Shown: piece after piece, positions 45,565-55,390 of the stretch
Layout: each line of letters begins with the position of its first letter
Numbering within the stretch: position 1 is the first letter of the stretch
Assembly (NCBI GenBank): GCA_963718145.1
Contig: CAVQYJ010000024.1
Location: 62,001-126,000 of the forward strand
Source of the DNA: UBA7672 sp963718145
GTDB lineage: Bacteria > Pseudomonadota > Alphaproteobacteria > Caulobacterales > Hyphomonadaceae
Direction: 5' to 3'
Length of the DNA stretch: 64,000 nucleotides
The notes under the pieces: model-generated
Told to the model about the DNA's origin: nothing
The model's input: only the letters and a program-made list of their open reading frames with translations
Database searches by the model: none
Position numbers and translations under genes: made by a program

Positions 45565-46892
45565 ATGACCGTTACGCCCCTCCACGCTGAAACCGTCCTC
45601 AGCCCGGCCACGCTCGCCGAGGTCGCCAGGCTGCGTGAGGCGAAGGCGCTGGGCGCCAGCGGCCGCCTGGTCGAACTGTTCGACTATCTCGTCGCCCGCT
45701 CGGCCGAAGACCGCTCGCCGAAAGAGGCAGAAATTGCCCTGGCCGTGTTCGGCAAGGCCGACGCGGATTCGCTGCGCGATGATCCCGTGGCGCGCGTCTA
45801 CATCCACCGCCTGCGCAAGCGCCTCGACGACTTCTACCTGCGCCATGGCGCGCCGTCCGGCCTGCGCCTCGACATTCCCAAGGGCGACTACCGCATCATC
45901 TGCCGCTCGACCGGCGCACCGGTCGACCTGGCTGTGATGGCCCCAGCCGCCCCTGAAGCTGCGCCGGCGGCGGCGCTCCCGCCCGCAAGCGCCGCATCGG
46001 CGTCTGGCTCGCTGCGGCCGCAGCCGTCGCCATCGCCAGCAACATCGCCGCCTGGGCCGCCTTCGTGAACCGGCCCGAGCCTGCCCCGGCACAGATCACC
46101 GAGACCGCCATCTGGGACGATCTCGCCGCCAGCGAGCGCCCGTTGCTGATCGTCGTCGGCGACTACTACCTGTTCGGCGAATACGAGAACGGCCTGTCGC
46201 TCAAGCGACTGATCCGCGACTTCTCGATCAACTCGAAGGAAGACTTGATCCACCATTTCCGCAACGATCCGAAACAGTTCGACCGCTATTCCGACGTGGC
46301 GCTGCAATACCTGCCAGCTTCCGCCGCCTATGCGCTGGCCGACCTCGCCCCGCTGATGCGCGAGGACCGCAAGGTGCAGGTTCTGCTCGCTTCGGAACTT
46401 TCGCCCGACCGCCTGAAGACCGACGATATCATCTATGTCGGCCTTCTCTCTGGGCTCGGCGCGCTGCGCGATCCGGTGTTCACCCAGTCGCGCTTCCAGT
46501 TCGGCGAGAGCTACGACCAGATCATCGATCGCTCGACGCTGCGGATCTACAACAGCGAGGCGTTCGTCGCCGCACCCAGCGACACGATGTATCGCGACTA
46601 CGGCTTCTTCTCGACTTTCCGCGGCCCGTCAGGCAACCGCATCGCCATCCTCTCGGGCTCTCGCGACACGGCGGTCATGGGCGTTGCTGAAAGCCTGACC
46701 AAGGTCTCGTCCATCGACGAGATCGCAAGGAAGTCGAACAACGCGGAAGACTTCGAGATGCTGTTCGAGGTGAAGGGCCAGAAGCACGTCAACCTCGAGA
46801 CACGCCCCCTCGCCTTCTACGCGCTCGACAGCGAGTCCATCTGGACGGGCGCCAACGCCAATGCGACGAGTTTTCCAGCGACAGGGAAATAG
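45565..46892 (+). pseudogene. Membrane-anchored winged-helix regulator (ToxR/CadC-like architecture), frameshifted
   Basis: First frame: an N-terminal DNA-binding domain with SGRLVELFDYLVARSAEDRS, DDPVARVYIHRLRKRLDDFY and LDIPKGDYRI, typical of winged-helix domains attached to membrane anchors. Second frame: RKRRIGVWLAAAAVAIASNI is a membrane helix, then about 270 residues of soluble domain (LIVVGDYYLFGEYENGLSLK, FFSTFRGPSGNRIAILSGSR). The break lies at 45950-45984, in an Ala/Pro-rich linker, and is a net loss of one base. Joined it makes about 442 residues, a one-component sensor with an outer ligand domain. Expected to be one protein. Function of the outer domain unknown. Confidence 0.8.
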
Positions 46893-46903
46893 CTGCCCGC
46901 CGG

Positions 46904-47863
46904 CTACACGCCGCTGAACGCCAGCTCGCACACCACGCCGTCGCTCTCGAATTTCAGCACCGCCGAGCCGCCGGGCACGCCGTTCAGCGCCGCCGAGATC
47001 AGCCTTGTGCCAAATCCCGACGCGCGCGGCTTGTCGACTTTCGGCCCGCCGCTCTCGCGCCAGCGCAGCCGGTAGACGCCGGCGCTGACCTCCGCCCACT
47101 CACACTCGACCCGGCCGGCCTCAGCCGACAGCGCGCCATACTTTACCGCATTGGTCGCCAGCTCATGCAGGCACAGCGAGATCGGGATCGCCGTCGAAGG
47201 CGCCACGCTCACCGCCGGCCCGCCTGACACCGCCATACGGCCCATGTAGCTCGACGCGAACGGAGACAGCGCCAGCTCGACCAGCGTCCCGAGCGGCAGC
47301 GGTGCATCCGTATCCGCTGACGACATCAGGCTGTAGGCCGACGACAACGCCTTGACCCGTGCGATCAGCCGGTCGCGGAACTCCTCCACATTCGTCGCGC
47401 CTTGCGCCGACTGCGCAGCCAGCGCGTTGAGGATGGCGAACGTGTTCTTGGCGCGGTGGGTCTGCTCGCTGATCACCAGCTCCAGCTTCTGCTTGGTGCG
47501 CGCCAGCTCGTCGCGTTCCTTGCGGATGTTGACCCTGAGCTCGTGCGCCAGCCCGCACCCCACCGCCACCACCGAGGCCAGCACCAACCACACCACCGTG
47601 GTCATGATCGGGTACTGCATCCCGAACGCGAAGACAGCGAACGGCGTCGACAGCGCCACCGACAGCAGCCCGGCCCGGTACCCCGCGATCAGGGATGCCG
47701 CCATGACTGCCGGGTAGAAAGTCACGAAGGGAACCTGCCCGGGGATCAGGAAGTCGATCGCGACCCGCGCGAGGAAGCCCAGTGTCACGCACGAGACCGC
47801 CACCAGGATGACGCGCAGCCATCCCTTCCAGTCCGTCCCAGCCTGGCTTGCCTGCCACGCCAT
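46904..47863 (-). CDS. Membrane-bound HWE-type sensor histidine kinase
   Basis: 319 residues. Four hydrophobic segments (VILVAVSCVTLGFLARVAID, FYPAVMAASLIAG, LSTPFAVFAFGM and VVWLVLASVVAVGCGLA) precede the phosphoacceptor His136 in EQTHRAKNTFAILNALAAQS. The ATPase has LCLHELATNAVKYGALS and the WRE of YRLRWRESGG, the HWE signatures. It is convergent with the winged-helix regulator, and such kinases usually act through a separate response regulator; none is adjacent on its own strand. Confidence 0.92.
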   Translation of the reverse strand: MAWQASQAGTDWKGWLRVILVAVSCVTLGFLARVAIDFLIPGQVPFVTFYPAVMAASLIAGYRAGLLSVALSTPFAVFAFGMQYPIMTTVVWLVLASVVAVGCGLAHELRVNIRKERDELARTKQKLELVISEQTHRAKNTFAILNALAAQSAQGATNVEEFRDRLIARVKALSSAYSLMSSADTDAPLPLGTLVELALSPFASSYMGRMAVSGGPAVSVAPSTAIPISLCLHELATNAVKYGALSAEAGRVECEWAEVSAGVYRLRWRESGGPKVDKPRASGFGTRLISAALNGVPGGSAVLKFESDGVVCELAFSGV

Positions 47864-48833
47864 CTTTCCCCCGGATCCAGCGATCAGTCTGATGGATCGG
47901 CCTGCGCCCGGATAGACTCTGGAAGGTTCATTTTTGATTTGGTCCGGGCCGGGCCCTTGTCGCGTTCAACGCGACAACCTGCGCGGGACCGTCTGTGGCG
48001 AACTGGAGCGCTCGGCTGTTTCGGGTTCGATTGTACGCTCAACCGCCAGACTTGACCCATGTCATGTCCACCTATGGTCGGCGACCTGCCGTGCGCCCTT
48101 CCTCGAAGTCTCCAGAGAACTCAGGCCCGCAGCGTGGATGAGCCGAAGGCGAAATCACCGCCCCGGCCGATGGAATGAGCTCCAGCTGTCGGGGATCGGC
48201 CGGACTTGTCCAACAGTTTGGCGACTCTGCGTTTCGGGCTTCCCCAGTGAATCCAGTCGCTTGCAGGAAATCCTGGCCGGTTCGCCTGCGAGTTTTCTGT
48301 AGGATGAAGAAGCGGGCGTATAATGCGCCCATCGCCTCCGCCGGGAGGGCGGCTGTACACTGTTCAACAGCGCGGCGGCGATGCGCATCGAGCGTGGAGC
48401 ACAGCGCCTCTTGTCCGGGTCTCCCGGACCCGCAGGCCGAGCTCAGCCCCGCGTATGTCAGCCAGGAGGGCTGGCCAAGTAGGGGAGGATGTCCAGGGAT
48501 CATGGCCGAACATCCATGACCTGCACGCCGGCGGCGATACCTACGGCAGAGGCGTGAAACGATCGCCTTGTCCGAGGCCGCCGGCCAGACGATGTGCGGG
48601 GACGCGGGGAAACCGCGCTTCTCGTCCACTGCCGGCAGATCCGGGCAACCGGAGAGGCCAATCCACGCGGGGCATCCCCGCGTCCCCAGGCCCTCCCACC
48701 AGGGAGGCGCACATGCATCCCAGGCGGTCACACCGGCCTGATCGAGAGACTGCGTCCTGTCCGGAAAGCCCATCCCATTGCTTGCGACCTGCCGGTATCA
48801 CATGCTCCCGCCCGAATTCCGGGAGAGCCGTCC
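47864..48833. other. Long intergenic stretch, no gene recognised
   Basis: About 970 bases without a recognisable gene, the largest gap in the window. Open frames exist on both strands but overlap, lack plausible starts and give Arg/Pro/Gly-rich or Cys-rich translations typical of noncoding GC-rich DNA. A TATAAT at 48319-48324 lies inside the dyad GGGCG/CGCCC, but no -35 box is well placed. A 7-bp hairpin, GTCCGGG/CCCGGAC, lies near 48415-48432. It may hold a small RNA, a degraded gene or the esterase's long leader. Confidence 0.55.
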
Positions 48834-49826
48834 ATGAAAACCTTGCGCCTCGCTGTCATCGCTGCCGCGCTGGTATTTGCGCCCGCCGCGAACGCGCTCG
48901 AAGGCAAGATCGTCCACGTGAAGATCGCGACGAAGAACGTGCCTGGCCCGGTCGACATCGCAGTCTATACCCCGCCCGGCTTCGACTCGAAACGCGCAGA
49001 GCCCTATCCGCTGGTCATCCAGCTCCATGGCGGCAATGGCTCGAGCGACAACCTCGCCACCCTGGCCGAACCGCTCGAACAGGCGATCAGGCAGGGACTC
49101 ATCCCGCCCTCCGTATCAGTGATGCCCTCGGCTCAGCGCTCCTTCTACATGGACTACCGCGACAGTTCGCAGAAATGGGAGCAGTTCGTGGTCACCGACC
49201 TCGTCGCCTACATGCGCGCCAACTATCCTGTCGTGAAAGGCCGTGAGGGCACGCTGATCACCGGCATCTCGATGGGCGGCATGGGCTCGCTGCGCATCGC
49301 CTTCAAGCATCCCGACAAGTTCCAGGCCGTGGCCTCGATGGAGCCGGGCATCGAACCCGCGCTCGACTACAAGGACATCAAGCTGCGCGACCGCTTCTGG
49401 CGCGACGACGCACTGTTCCGGACGATCTATGGAAATCCGGTCGACGAGGCCTATTGGGCCGCCAACAATCCCGCGACCATCGCTTCGAAGGATCCGAACC
49501 GCCTTGTCGGCCTCGGCATCTATCTCGAGGCCGGCGATCAGGACATGTTCTTCCTCCAGCACGGCACGGAATTCGTTCACCGCATCCTGTTCGACGCCGG
49601 CATCGCCCACGAATACCGCCTGGTGCGCGGCGCCGAACATGTCGGCCCCTCCGTCATCCCGCGCTTCATCAATGCGATGGATTTCTTTGGCCGCGTTCTT
49701 AATCCGCCCAAGAACTGGGCTGAAGCCCCCGCCGTCAAACTCGCCCGCGACCGCGTCGACAATTTCAAGCGCCAGGCCGGCTATCCCGTGAACCCCGTCG
49801 ATCCGCAGCGGTTGAGGACACAGTGA
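48834..49826 (+). CDS. Exported esterase (esterase D / putative esterase family)
   Basis: 330 residues. Signal MKTLRLAVIAAALVFAPAAN precedes a serine alpha/beta hydrolase. LVIQLHGGNGSSDNLATLAE, then the nucleophile region TLITGISMGGMGSLRIAFKH with Ser in GISMGG, Asp in YLEAGDQDMFFLQHG and His in VRGAEHVGPSVIPRF form the triad. Start ATG 48834 is taken because GGGAGAG precedes it and it opens the signal peptide. It faces the thiolase convergently. The substrate is unknown. Confidence 0.9.
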   Translation: MKTLRLAVIAAALVFAPAANALEGKIVHVKIATKNVPGPVDIAVYTPPGFDSKRAEPYPLVIQLHGGNGSSDNLATLAEPLEQAIRQGLIPPSVSVMPSAQRSFYMDYRDSSQKWEQFVVTDLVAYMRANYPVVKGREGTLITGISMGGMGSLRIAFKHPDKFQAVASMEPGIEPALDYKDIKLRDRFWRDDALFRTIYGNPVDEAYWAANNPATIASKDPNRLVGLGIYLEAGDQDMFFLQHGTEFVHRILFDAGIAHEYRLVRGAEHVGPSVIPRFINAMDFFGRVLNPPKNWAEAPAVKLARDRVDNFKRQAGYPVNPVDPQRLRTQ

Positions 49827-49827
49827 G

Positions 49828-51039
49828 CTACGCCGCGCGCTCGAACACCGCCGCAATGCCCTGGCCGCCGCCGATGCACATCGTCTCGATGCCATAGCGG
49901 GCCTGCCGCCGCTTCAACTCGTGCATCAGGTTGGCGAGGATCCGTCCGCCCGTCGCCCCGATCGGATGGCCCAGCGAAATGCCCGAGCCGTTCACGTTCA
50001 GCTTGTCGCGGTCGTCCCAGCCCCAGCCCTTCAGCACCGCGAGCACCTGCGGCGCAAACGCCTCGTTAAGCTCGACGAGATCGATGTCCTTCCACGACAG
50101 CCCCGTCTTGCGGAACAGCTTCTCCACCGCCGGCACCGGCCCAATCCCCATCCGCGCCGGATCGACGCCCGCCACCGCCCAGCCAACCAGCCAGCCCATC
50201 GGCGTCAACCCCAGCTTCTCGAGCTGGTCCTCCGCCACCACAAGGCACGCCGACGCTGCGTCGTTCTGCTGGCTCGCATTGCCCGCCGTCACCACGCCGC
50301 CCTTCTCGATCGGCTTCAGCGCGCCTAGCGTCTGCGCCGTCGCATCCTCGCGCACGCCCTCGTCGCGCTTGAACACCACCGCATCGCCCTTTTTCTGCGG
50401 CACGCTCACCGGCACAAGCTCCTCGTCGAACTTGCCTGCCTTCCACGCCGCCGTCGCACGCTGGTGGCTCGCCGCCGCATACGCATCGCACGCCTCGCGG
50501 CTGATCTGATGATCACGCGCCAGATTCTCCGCCGTCTCGATCATCCCCGTGATCACCCCGAACCGCGCGATCGGCTGCGACATCACGCGCCCGCGCTGCA
50601 GCCGGTCGTGCATCGTCACCGACCCCATCCGCGCCCCGCCACGCATGTCGGTCGTGTAGTACTCCACATTGCTCATGCTCTCGACGCCGCCCGCCACCAC
50701 CACGTCCGCCGCACCCGTCTGCACCATCATCGCCGCATCCACCACCGACTGCAGCCCCGACCCGCACCGCCGGTCGAGCTGGTAGCCGGGCACCGAGATC
50801 GGCAGGTCCGCCGCCAGCGCCGACCAGCGCGCCACGCACGGCGCCTCGCCGCTCGCATAGCCCTGGGCGAAGATCACATCGTCGATCAGTTCGGGATCGA
50901 TCTTCGTCCGCTTGACCAGCTCCTTGAGCACCACCGCGCCGAGATCGCCCGCCTGCATGGAGGCAAGCCCGCCCTGGAACTTGCCCACCGCCGTGCGGAT
51001 CGGGCTGACGATTGCGGCGCGGCGAAGGGTCTTGGACAT
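49828..51039 (-). CDS. Acetyl-CoA acetyltransferase (thiolase)
   Basis: 403 residues catalysing acyl-CoA thiolysis or condensation. Nucleophile Cys92 (LDRRCGSGLQSVVDAAMM), SLGHPIGATGGRIL, and the second Cys in ETMCIGGGQGIAAV are complete, as is VELNEAFAPQVLAVLKGWGW. Full length. It is divergent from the acyl-CoA dehydrogenase cluster with 108 bp between starts, so it may join the same CoA-ester pathway by making or splitting acetoacetyl-CoA or a related product. Confidence 0.95.
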   Translation of the reverse strand: MSKTLRRAAIVSPIRTAVGKFQGGLASMQAGDLGAVVLKELVKRTKIDPELIDDVIFAQGYASGEAPCVARWSALAADLPISVPGYQLDRRCGSGLQSVVDAAMMVQTGAADVVVAGGVESMSNVEYYTTDMRGGARMGSVTMHDRLQRGRVMSQPIARFGVITGMIETAENLARDHQISREACDAYAAASHQRATAAWKAGKFDEELVPVSVPQKKGDAVVFKRDEGVREDATAQTLGALKPIEKGGVVTAGNASQQNDAASACLVVAEDQLEKLGLTPMGWLVGWAVAGVDPARMGIGPVPAVEKLFRKTGLSWKDIDLVELNEAFAPQVLAVLKGWGWDDRDKLNVNGSGISLGHPIGATGGRILANLMHELKRRQARYGIETMCIGGGQGIAAVFERAA

Positions 51040-51147
51040 AGGCAGCTTCCTCTAAATCGCGGACACCATAGCGAGCCCGCAAAGAGCCGCAACTCGGCTC
51101 GTGCGGCAAGACTGGCGCAACCTCGCCTGCAATGACACTCTGGCTGC

Positions 51148-52324
51148 ATGAGCGAAGAGCAGACCCATCCCGAAATCCGCGAGGCCGTGCGCAAGCTGTG
51201 TGCGCGGTTTCCCGGAGCTTACTGGCGGGCGCTGGATCGCGAGCGGCAGTATCCTGCAGAGTTCGTCAAGGCGCTGACCGAGAAGGGCTGGCTGTCGGTC
51301 CTGATCCCGGAGGAGTATGGCGGCGCGGGCCTCGGGATTACGGCGGCGTGCGCGGTGCTGGAGGAAATCCATCGCTCCGGCGGCAATGGCGCGGCGTGCC
51401 ATGCGCAGATGTACACCATGGGAACGCTGCTGCGGCACGGCTCCCAGGAGCAGAAGCAGCGCTACCTGCCGAAGATCGCGAGCGGCGAGCTGCGGCTGCA
51501 GGCCTTCGGCGTCACCGAGCCGACCAGCGGCACGGACACGACGCGCATCCAGACATTTGCCAGGCGCCAAACGGTTGCAGGCAAGAAGGGCGATACCTAC
51601 ATCGTCAATGGCTCCAAGATCTGGATCAGCCGCGCCGAGCATTCGGACCTCATGGTGCTTCTCTGCCGCACCAGCCCGCGCGATGAAACGGCCAAGCCAT
51701 CCGACGGCATGAGCGTGCTGCTGGTCGACATGCAGGCGTCCAAAGGCAACGGCCTGACGATCAAGCCCGTCCGCACCATGCTGAACCACGCCACGACGGA
51801 ACTCTTCTTCGACAATCTCGAAGTCCCCGCCGAGAACCTGATCGGGAAAGAAGGCCAGGGCTTCCGCTACATCCTCGACGGGATGAATGCCGAGCGCATC
51901 CTCATCGCCTCCGAGTGCATCGGCGACGGGAAGTTCTTCGTCGATCGCGCCACCGCCTACGCCAAGGACCGCTCGGTTTTCGGCAGGCCGATCGGCGAGA
52001 ACCAGGGCGTGCAATTCCCCATCGCCCGCGCGCATGTGAACGTCACCGCCGCGAGACCTCATGGTCGACCATGCCGCGCAGATGTTCGAGCGTGGCGAGC
52101 CGTGCGGGTCGGAAGCGAACATGGCGAAGCTGGTGGCGTCGGAAGCATCCTGGTTCGCGGCCGATGTCTGCATCCAGACCCATGGCGGCTTTGGCTTTGC
52201 GGAGGAATACGACATCGAGCGCAAATTCCGCGAGGCCCGCCTCTACCAGGTGGCGCCCATTTCCACCAACCTGATCCTGAGCCATGTCGCGACCCACGTG
52301 CTCGGTATGCCGAAATCGTTCTGA
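51148..52324 (+). pseudogene. Acyl-CoA dehydrogenase, frameshifted
   Basis: FAD-linked dehydrogenase. LIPEEYGGAGLGITAACAVL, LQAFGVTEPTSGTDTTRIQT, GSKIWISRAEHSDLMVLLCR and FGRPIGENQGVQFPIARAHV are family motifs. The first frame ends after NVTAA and resumes DLMVDHAAQMFERGEPCGSE up to LSHVATHVLGMPKSF. One extra base at about 52054 (GCG A GAC) explains it. Joined, the protein has about 391 residues. The usual late catalytic Glu region (YEGT in many members) reads LYQVAPIS. It leads a four-gene plus-strand unit. Confidence 0.88.
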
Positions 52325-52351
52325 GGATCAAATCGTTCTGGGAGACAAGAC

Positions 52352-53182
52352 ATGGCCGAAGCCGTGAACATCCAGGACTGGATCGGCCGCGAAGAGACGC
52401 ACGAGGATCATGTCGCGCGCGGACCGTTCCGGCGGCTCGACGCCATGCTCGACCGGCCGATCGAGCCCCACGCGAAGGCGATCCCTCCGCTTGGCCACTG
52501 GCTGTGCTTCCTGCCGGGAGCGGCACAAGCCGAACTTGGCCCCGACGGCCATCCTCAACGCGGCGGCCTGATCCCGCCGCTGCCTTTGCCGATGCGGATG
52601 GCGGCCGGCAGCCGCCTCACCTTTCACGCGCCGATCCCCTTCGGCGCCGACATCAGGCGCGTCTCGAAGATCATGAACATCGTGGAGAAGCAGGGCCGCA
52701 CCGGACCGCTGGCCTTCCTCACCTGCCGCTATCAGGTGTTCAACGGCGCGACCCTGTGCGTGACCGAAGAGGCCGACGTGGTGTTCCGCGAGAAGTCAGG
52801 CAATGCCGGCGCTGCCCCTCCGGGGGAGCGGCGCCCGTCAAGTGTCGCGCGCGTCATCGATCCGCAGACGCCCCTGCTCTTCCGCTTTTCGGCGCTCACC
52901 TATAACGGCCACAAGATCCATTATGATCGCGACTACGCAATGAATGTCGAAGCATATCCGGGTCTGGTCGTGCACGGACCGCTGCTGGCAACCCTGCTGG
53001 TCGATCATTTCCGCCGGCACAGGCCGAAGGACTCCATAAAAACGTTCGAGTTCCGGGCCCAGCGGCCGGTGTTCGACCTTTCGCCCTTTACCGTTAACCT
53101 TGAGGATACCGCAGGCGGGGCTGATGTGTGGGCAAATGACGGCGATGGCTATGTGGCCATGTCCGGCCGCATCGGAGTCTAG
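52352..53182 (+). CDS. MaoC-like / FAS1-like hot-dog dehydratase (itaconyl- or mesaconyl-CoA hydratase candidate)
   Basis: 276 residues with a double hot-dog. The N-terminal FAS1-like half includes RGPFRRLDAMLDRP and LGHWLCFLPG; the C-terminal half holds LFRFSALTYNGHKIHYDRDY and YPGLVVHGPLLATLLVDHF, the hydratase active-site block. In characterised pathways this layout hydrates itaconyl-CoA or mesaconyl-C4-CoA to citramalyl-CoA. The neighbour CitE-like lyase and CoA-transferase support that assignment. It starts 28 bp after the dehydrogenase stop. Substrate inferred from the cluster only. Confidence 0.85.
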   Translation: MAEAVNIQDWIGREETHEDHVARGPFRRLDAMLDRPIEPHAKAIPPLGHWLCFLPGAAQAELGPDGHPQRGGLIPPLPLPMRMAAGSRLTFHAPIPFGADIRRVSKIMNIVEKQGRTGPLAFLTCRYQVFNGATLCVTEEADVVFREKSGNAGAAPPGERRPSSVARVIDPQTPLLFRFSALTYNGHKIHYDRDYAMNVEAYPGLVVHGPLLATLLVDHFRRHRPKDSIKTFEFRAQRPVFDLSPFTVNLEDTAGGADVWANDGDGYVAMSGRIGV

Positions 53183-53186
53183 AAGA

Positions 53187-54035
53187 TTGAAGCCCAACTG
53201 GCGTTCCCTGTTGTTTGTTCCCGCCGCCGCGCCCCAGCGCTGGGTGAAAGCGCACACGCGCGGGGCCGATGCGATCATCGTCGATCTTGAAGACTCGACG
53301 CAGCCCGAAGCCAAGGCCGCCGCCCGCACGCAGGCGACGGAAGCCGTCAGGATGCTGCACGCCAACGGCGCGCAGGTGACGGTGCGGATCAACAACGATC
53401 CCGCACACCTGGAAGCTGATCTCGAAGCCGTCGTTGGGCCCGGCCTCGCCGCCATCGTGCTGCCCAAGGTCGAGGAGGCAGGGGAACTCGACGCGCTCTC
53501 CTCCTCGCTCGAAGCCCTCGAGTTCGAACGGCGCATGGAGCGGCTGACCATCAAGGTAATCGCCGTCATCGAAAGTCCTCGCGCGCTTGAGCGTCTGACC
53601 AGGATCGCGGACGGCCCTCGTCTCATCGGCATCTCGCTCGGCAGCGAGGATTTCGCCCTTTCGCTCGGCCGCACGCCCGCGCCGCTGTCGCTGGGCCTTG
53701 CTGCGCAGACCATCGCTTACGCCGCATCGGCTCGCGGGATCATGGGCCTCGGCATGGCGACCGGAATCGGCAACTTCACGGACCTTGAAGCTTTCACCGC
53801 CGAAGCCCGGCGCTCGCACGCCATGGGATGCACCGGCGCCATGTGCATCCACCCCAACCAGGTCGCCGTGCTCAACAACTGCTTCGGCGCCAGCGAGGCA
53901 GAGATCGCCAACGCCCGCGCCATCGTCGCAGCGTGGGAGATGCGCGTCGAGGGCGTCGTCTCGCACAACGGCCAGATGATCGACCAGCCTGTGGCCGAGC
54001 GCGCCCGCCGCCTGCTCGACTCCGCCGGACAATGA
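53187..54035 (+). CDS. HpcH/HpaI aldolase / CitE-like lyase (citramalyl-CoA lyase candidate)
   Basis: 282-residue TIM-barrel of the CitE/MclA family that splits citramalyl-CoA to acetyl-CoA and pyruvate. KPNWRSLLFVPAAAPQRWVK opens the barrel, GADAIIVDLEDSTQPEAKAA carries the metal Asp/Glu, and VIAVIESPRALERL with GISLGSEDFALSLG completes the site. The start, judged from the usual RSLLFVPA position, is the TTG at 53187 (an upstream extension has no homology). The end overlaps the CoA-transferase ATG by four bases (ATGA). Confidence 0.87.
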   Translation: MKPNWRSLLFVPAAAPQRWVKAHTRGADAIIVDLEDSTQPEAKAAARTQATEAVRMLHANGAQVTVRINNDPAHLEADLEAVVGPGLAAIVLPKVEEAGELDALSSSLEALEFERRMERLTIKVIAVIESPRALERLTRIADGPRLIGISLGSEDFALSLGRTPAPLSLGLAAQTIAYAASARGIMGLGMATGIGNFTDLEAFTAEARRSHAMGCTGAMCIHPNQVAVLNNCFGASEAEIANARAIVAAWEMRVEGVVSHNGQMIDQPVAERARRLLDSAGQ

Positions 54036-55244
54036 AGTCGGGCCGGCCGGAAGATATTCTCGGCTGGCTCAAGCCCGGACAGCGTATCTACGTCCAGGGC
54101 GGGCCGGGGGAATGCACGGCGTTCATCGACCTGCTCAAAGCCAATCCCGGCGCCGCGCGCGGCGTCGAACTCTGGTCGTGCCTTATCCCGGGCATCAACA
54201 CGTTCGACTATGGCTCGCTGCTGGATGGTCCCAGCCTCGTCACCTTCATGGCCTCACCGGCGCTGGAAGCCTCCATCGCCGCAGGCCGCACACACATCGA
54301 CGCGATGCCCTACTCGCGCATCGCAACAACACTCGCCCGGACAGACTTCGATCTTGCGATCCTGCACGTAGCCCCGCCCGACGCTGAGGGCTTCTGCTCG
54401 TTCGGCATATCCGCTGAGGCGGGGCCGCTCGTCCTGAAGCGCTCGGGAAAGCGTATCGCCTTCGTCAACCGCCAGATGCCCGCCGTGCCTGGCGAAGCCA
54501 TCGCGGCGGACGAAATCGATCTTGCGGTCGAAACGGATACACCGCTCCTTGTCGCGCAGGCATCCCCCGCTCGTTCCGCGGCGATCGATGCGATCGCCCG
54601 CCACGCTGCGGCGCTGGTCCCCGACCACGCCACGATCCAGTCCGGCATTGGCGAGGCGCCAGGCGCGGTCATTGCCGCACTGACGAATCACGCCCGGCTC
54701 CGCGTCCATTCCGGACTCGTGACGCCCGATTACCGGTTCCTGGCGAAGGCCGGCGTACTCGACAATGACCGCTACCACGTCACCGGCATCGCCTGGGGAG
54801 ATGCAGACTTCTACCGCTGGCTGCCGGAGAGCGGCTTCACCTTCCGTTCGGCCGCCGAAACGCATTTCCACCATCGGCTGGCCGTCATTCCGAACTTCAC
54901 CTCGATCGGTTCGGCGCTCGAAGTGGATCTCGAAGGCGCCATCAACCTTGAATGGCTCGGCATCCGGCGGGTCAGCAGTGTCGGAGGCGCCCCGGATTTC
55001 ATGGCAGGCGCGGCTGCATCCCCAGGCGGCCGCTCGATCATTGCGCTACCCGCCACGACGCGCTCAGGCGCATCGCGCATTGTTCCCCGCCTCGTATCAC
55101 CCTCGATCCCTGCGCATCTCGCTGACATCATCGTCACAGAGCATGGCTCAGCCCGGCTTCGCGGCCTCGATTCCTGCCGCGCGCGCGAAGGCCCTGATCG
55201 CCATCGCCGCGCCGGAACATCGCGCCGTCCTTTCGAGCGCGTAA
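54032..55244 (+). pseudogene. CoA-transferase (acetyl-CoA hydrolase/transferase family), frameshifted near 3' end
   Basis: About 404 residues if joined. It moves CoA between carboxylates, here probably loading itaconate or a C5 diacid. IYVQGGPGECTAFIDLLKAN, AILHVAPPDAEGFCSFGISA, IQSGIGEAPGAVIAALTNHA and VSSVGGAPDFMAGAAASPGG are the class I transferase blocks. After RLRGLD the frame shifts at about 55166-55175 and resumes IPAARAKALIAIAAPEHRAV ending at the TAA 55244. Its ATG overlaps the lyase stop. This gene resembles RipA/Ict of itaconate pathways. Net change is plus one base. Confidence 0.83.
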
Positions 55245-55390
55245 GCGGCAACCGAAACATCCTCGGCGACCCTGAAGCGCCCCCGAGATTCCCCGCCGAT
55301 AGTGGCAGTGGGTATCCCTAGCTAGGCGCGGCCGCAGCTACGTGATTGCGTGGCGATGGCCGGGCTGGGGCGGGCCCCAAGGGGACGCGC

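Noticed and set aside
48319..48324. Exact TATAAT as a promoter
   Set aside because: No -35 hexamer is found at 16-18 bp. Not claimed as a promoter.
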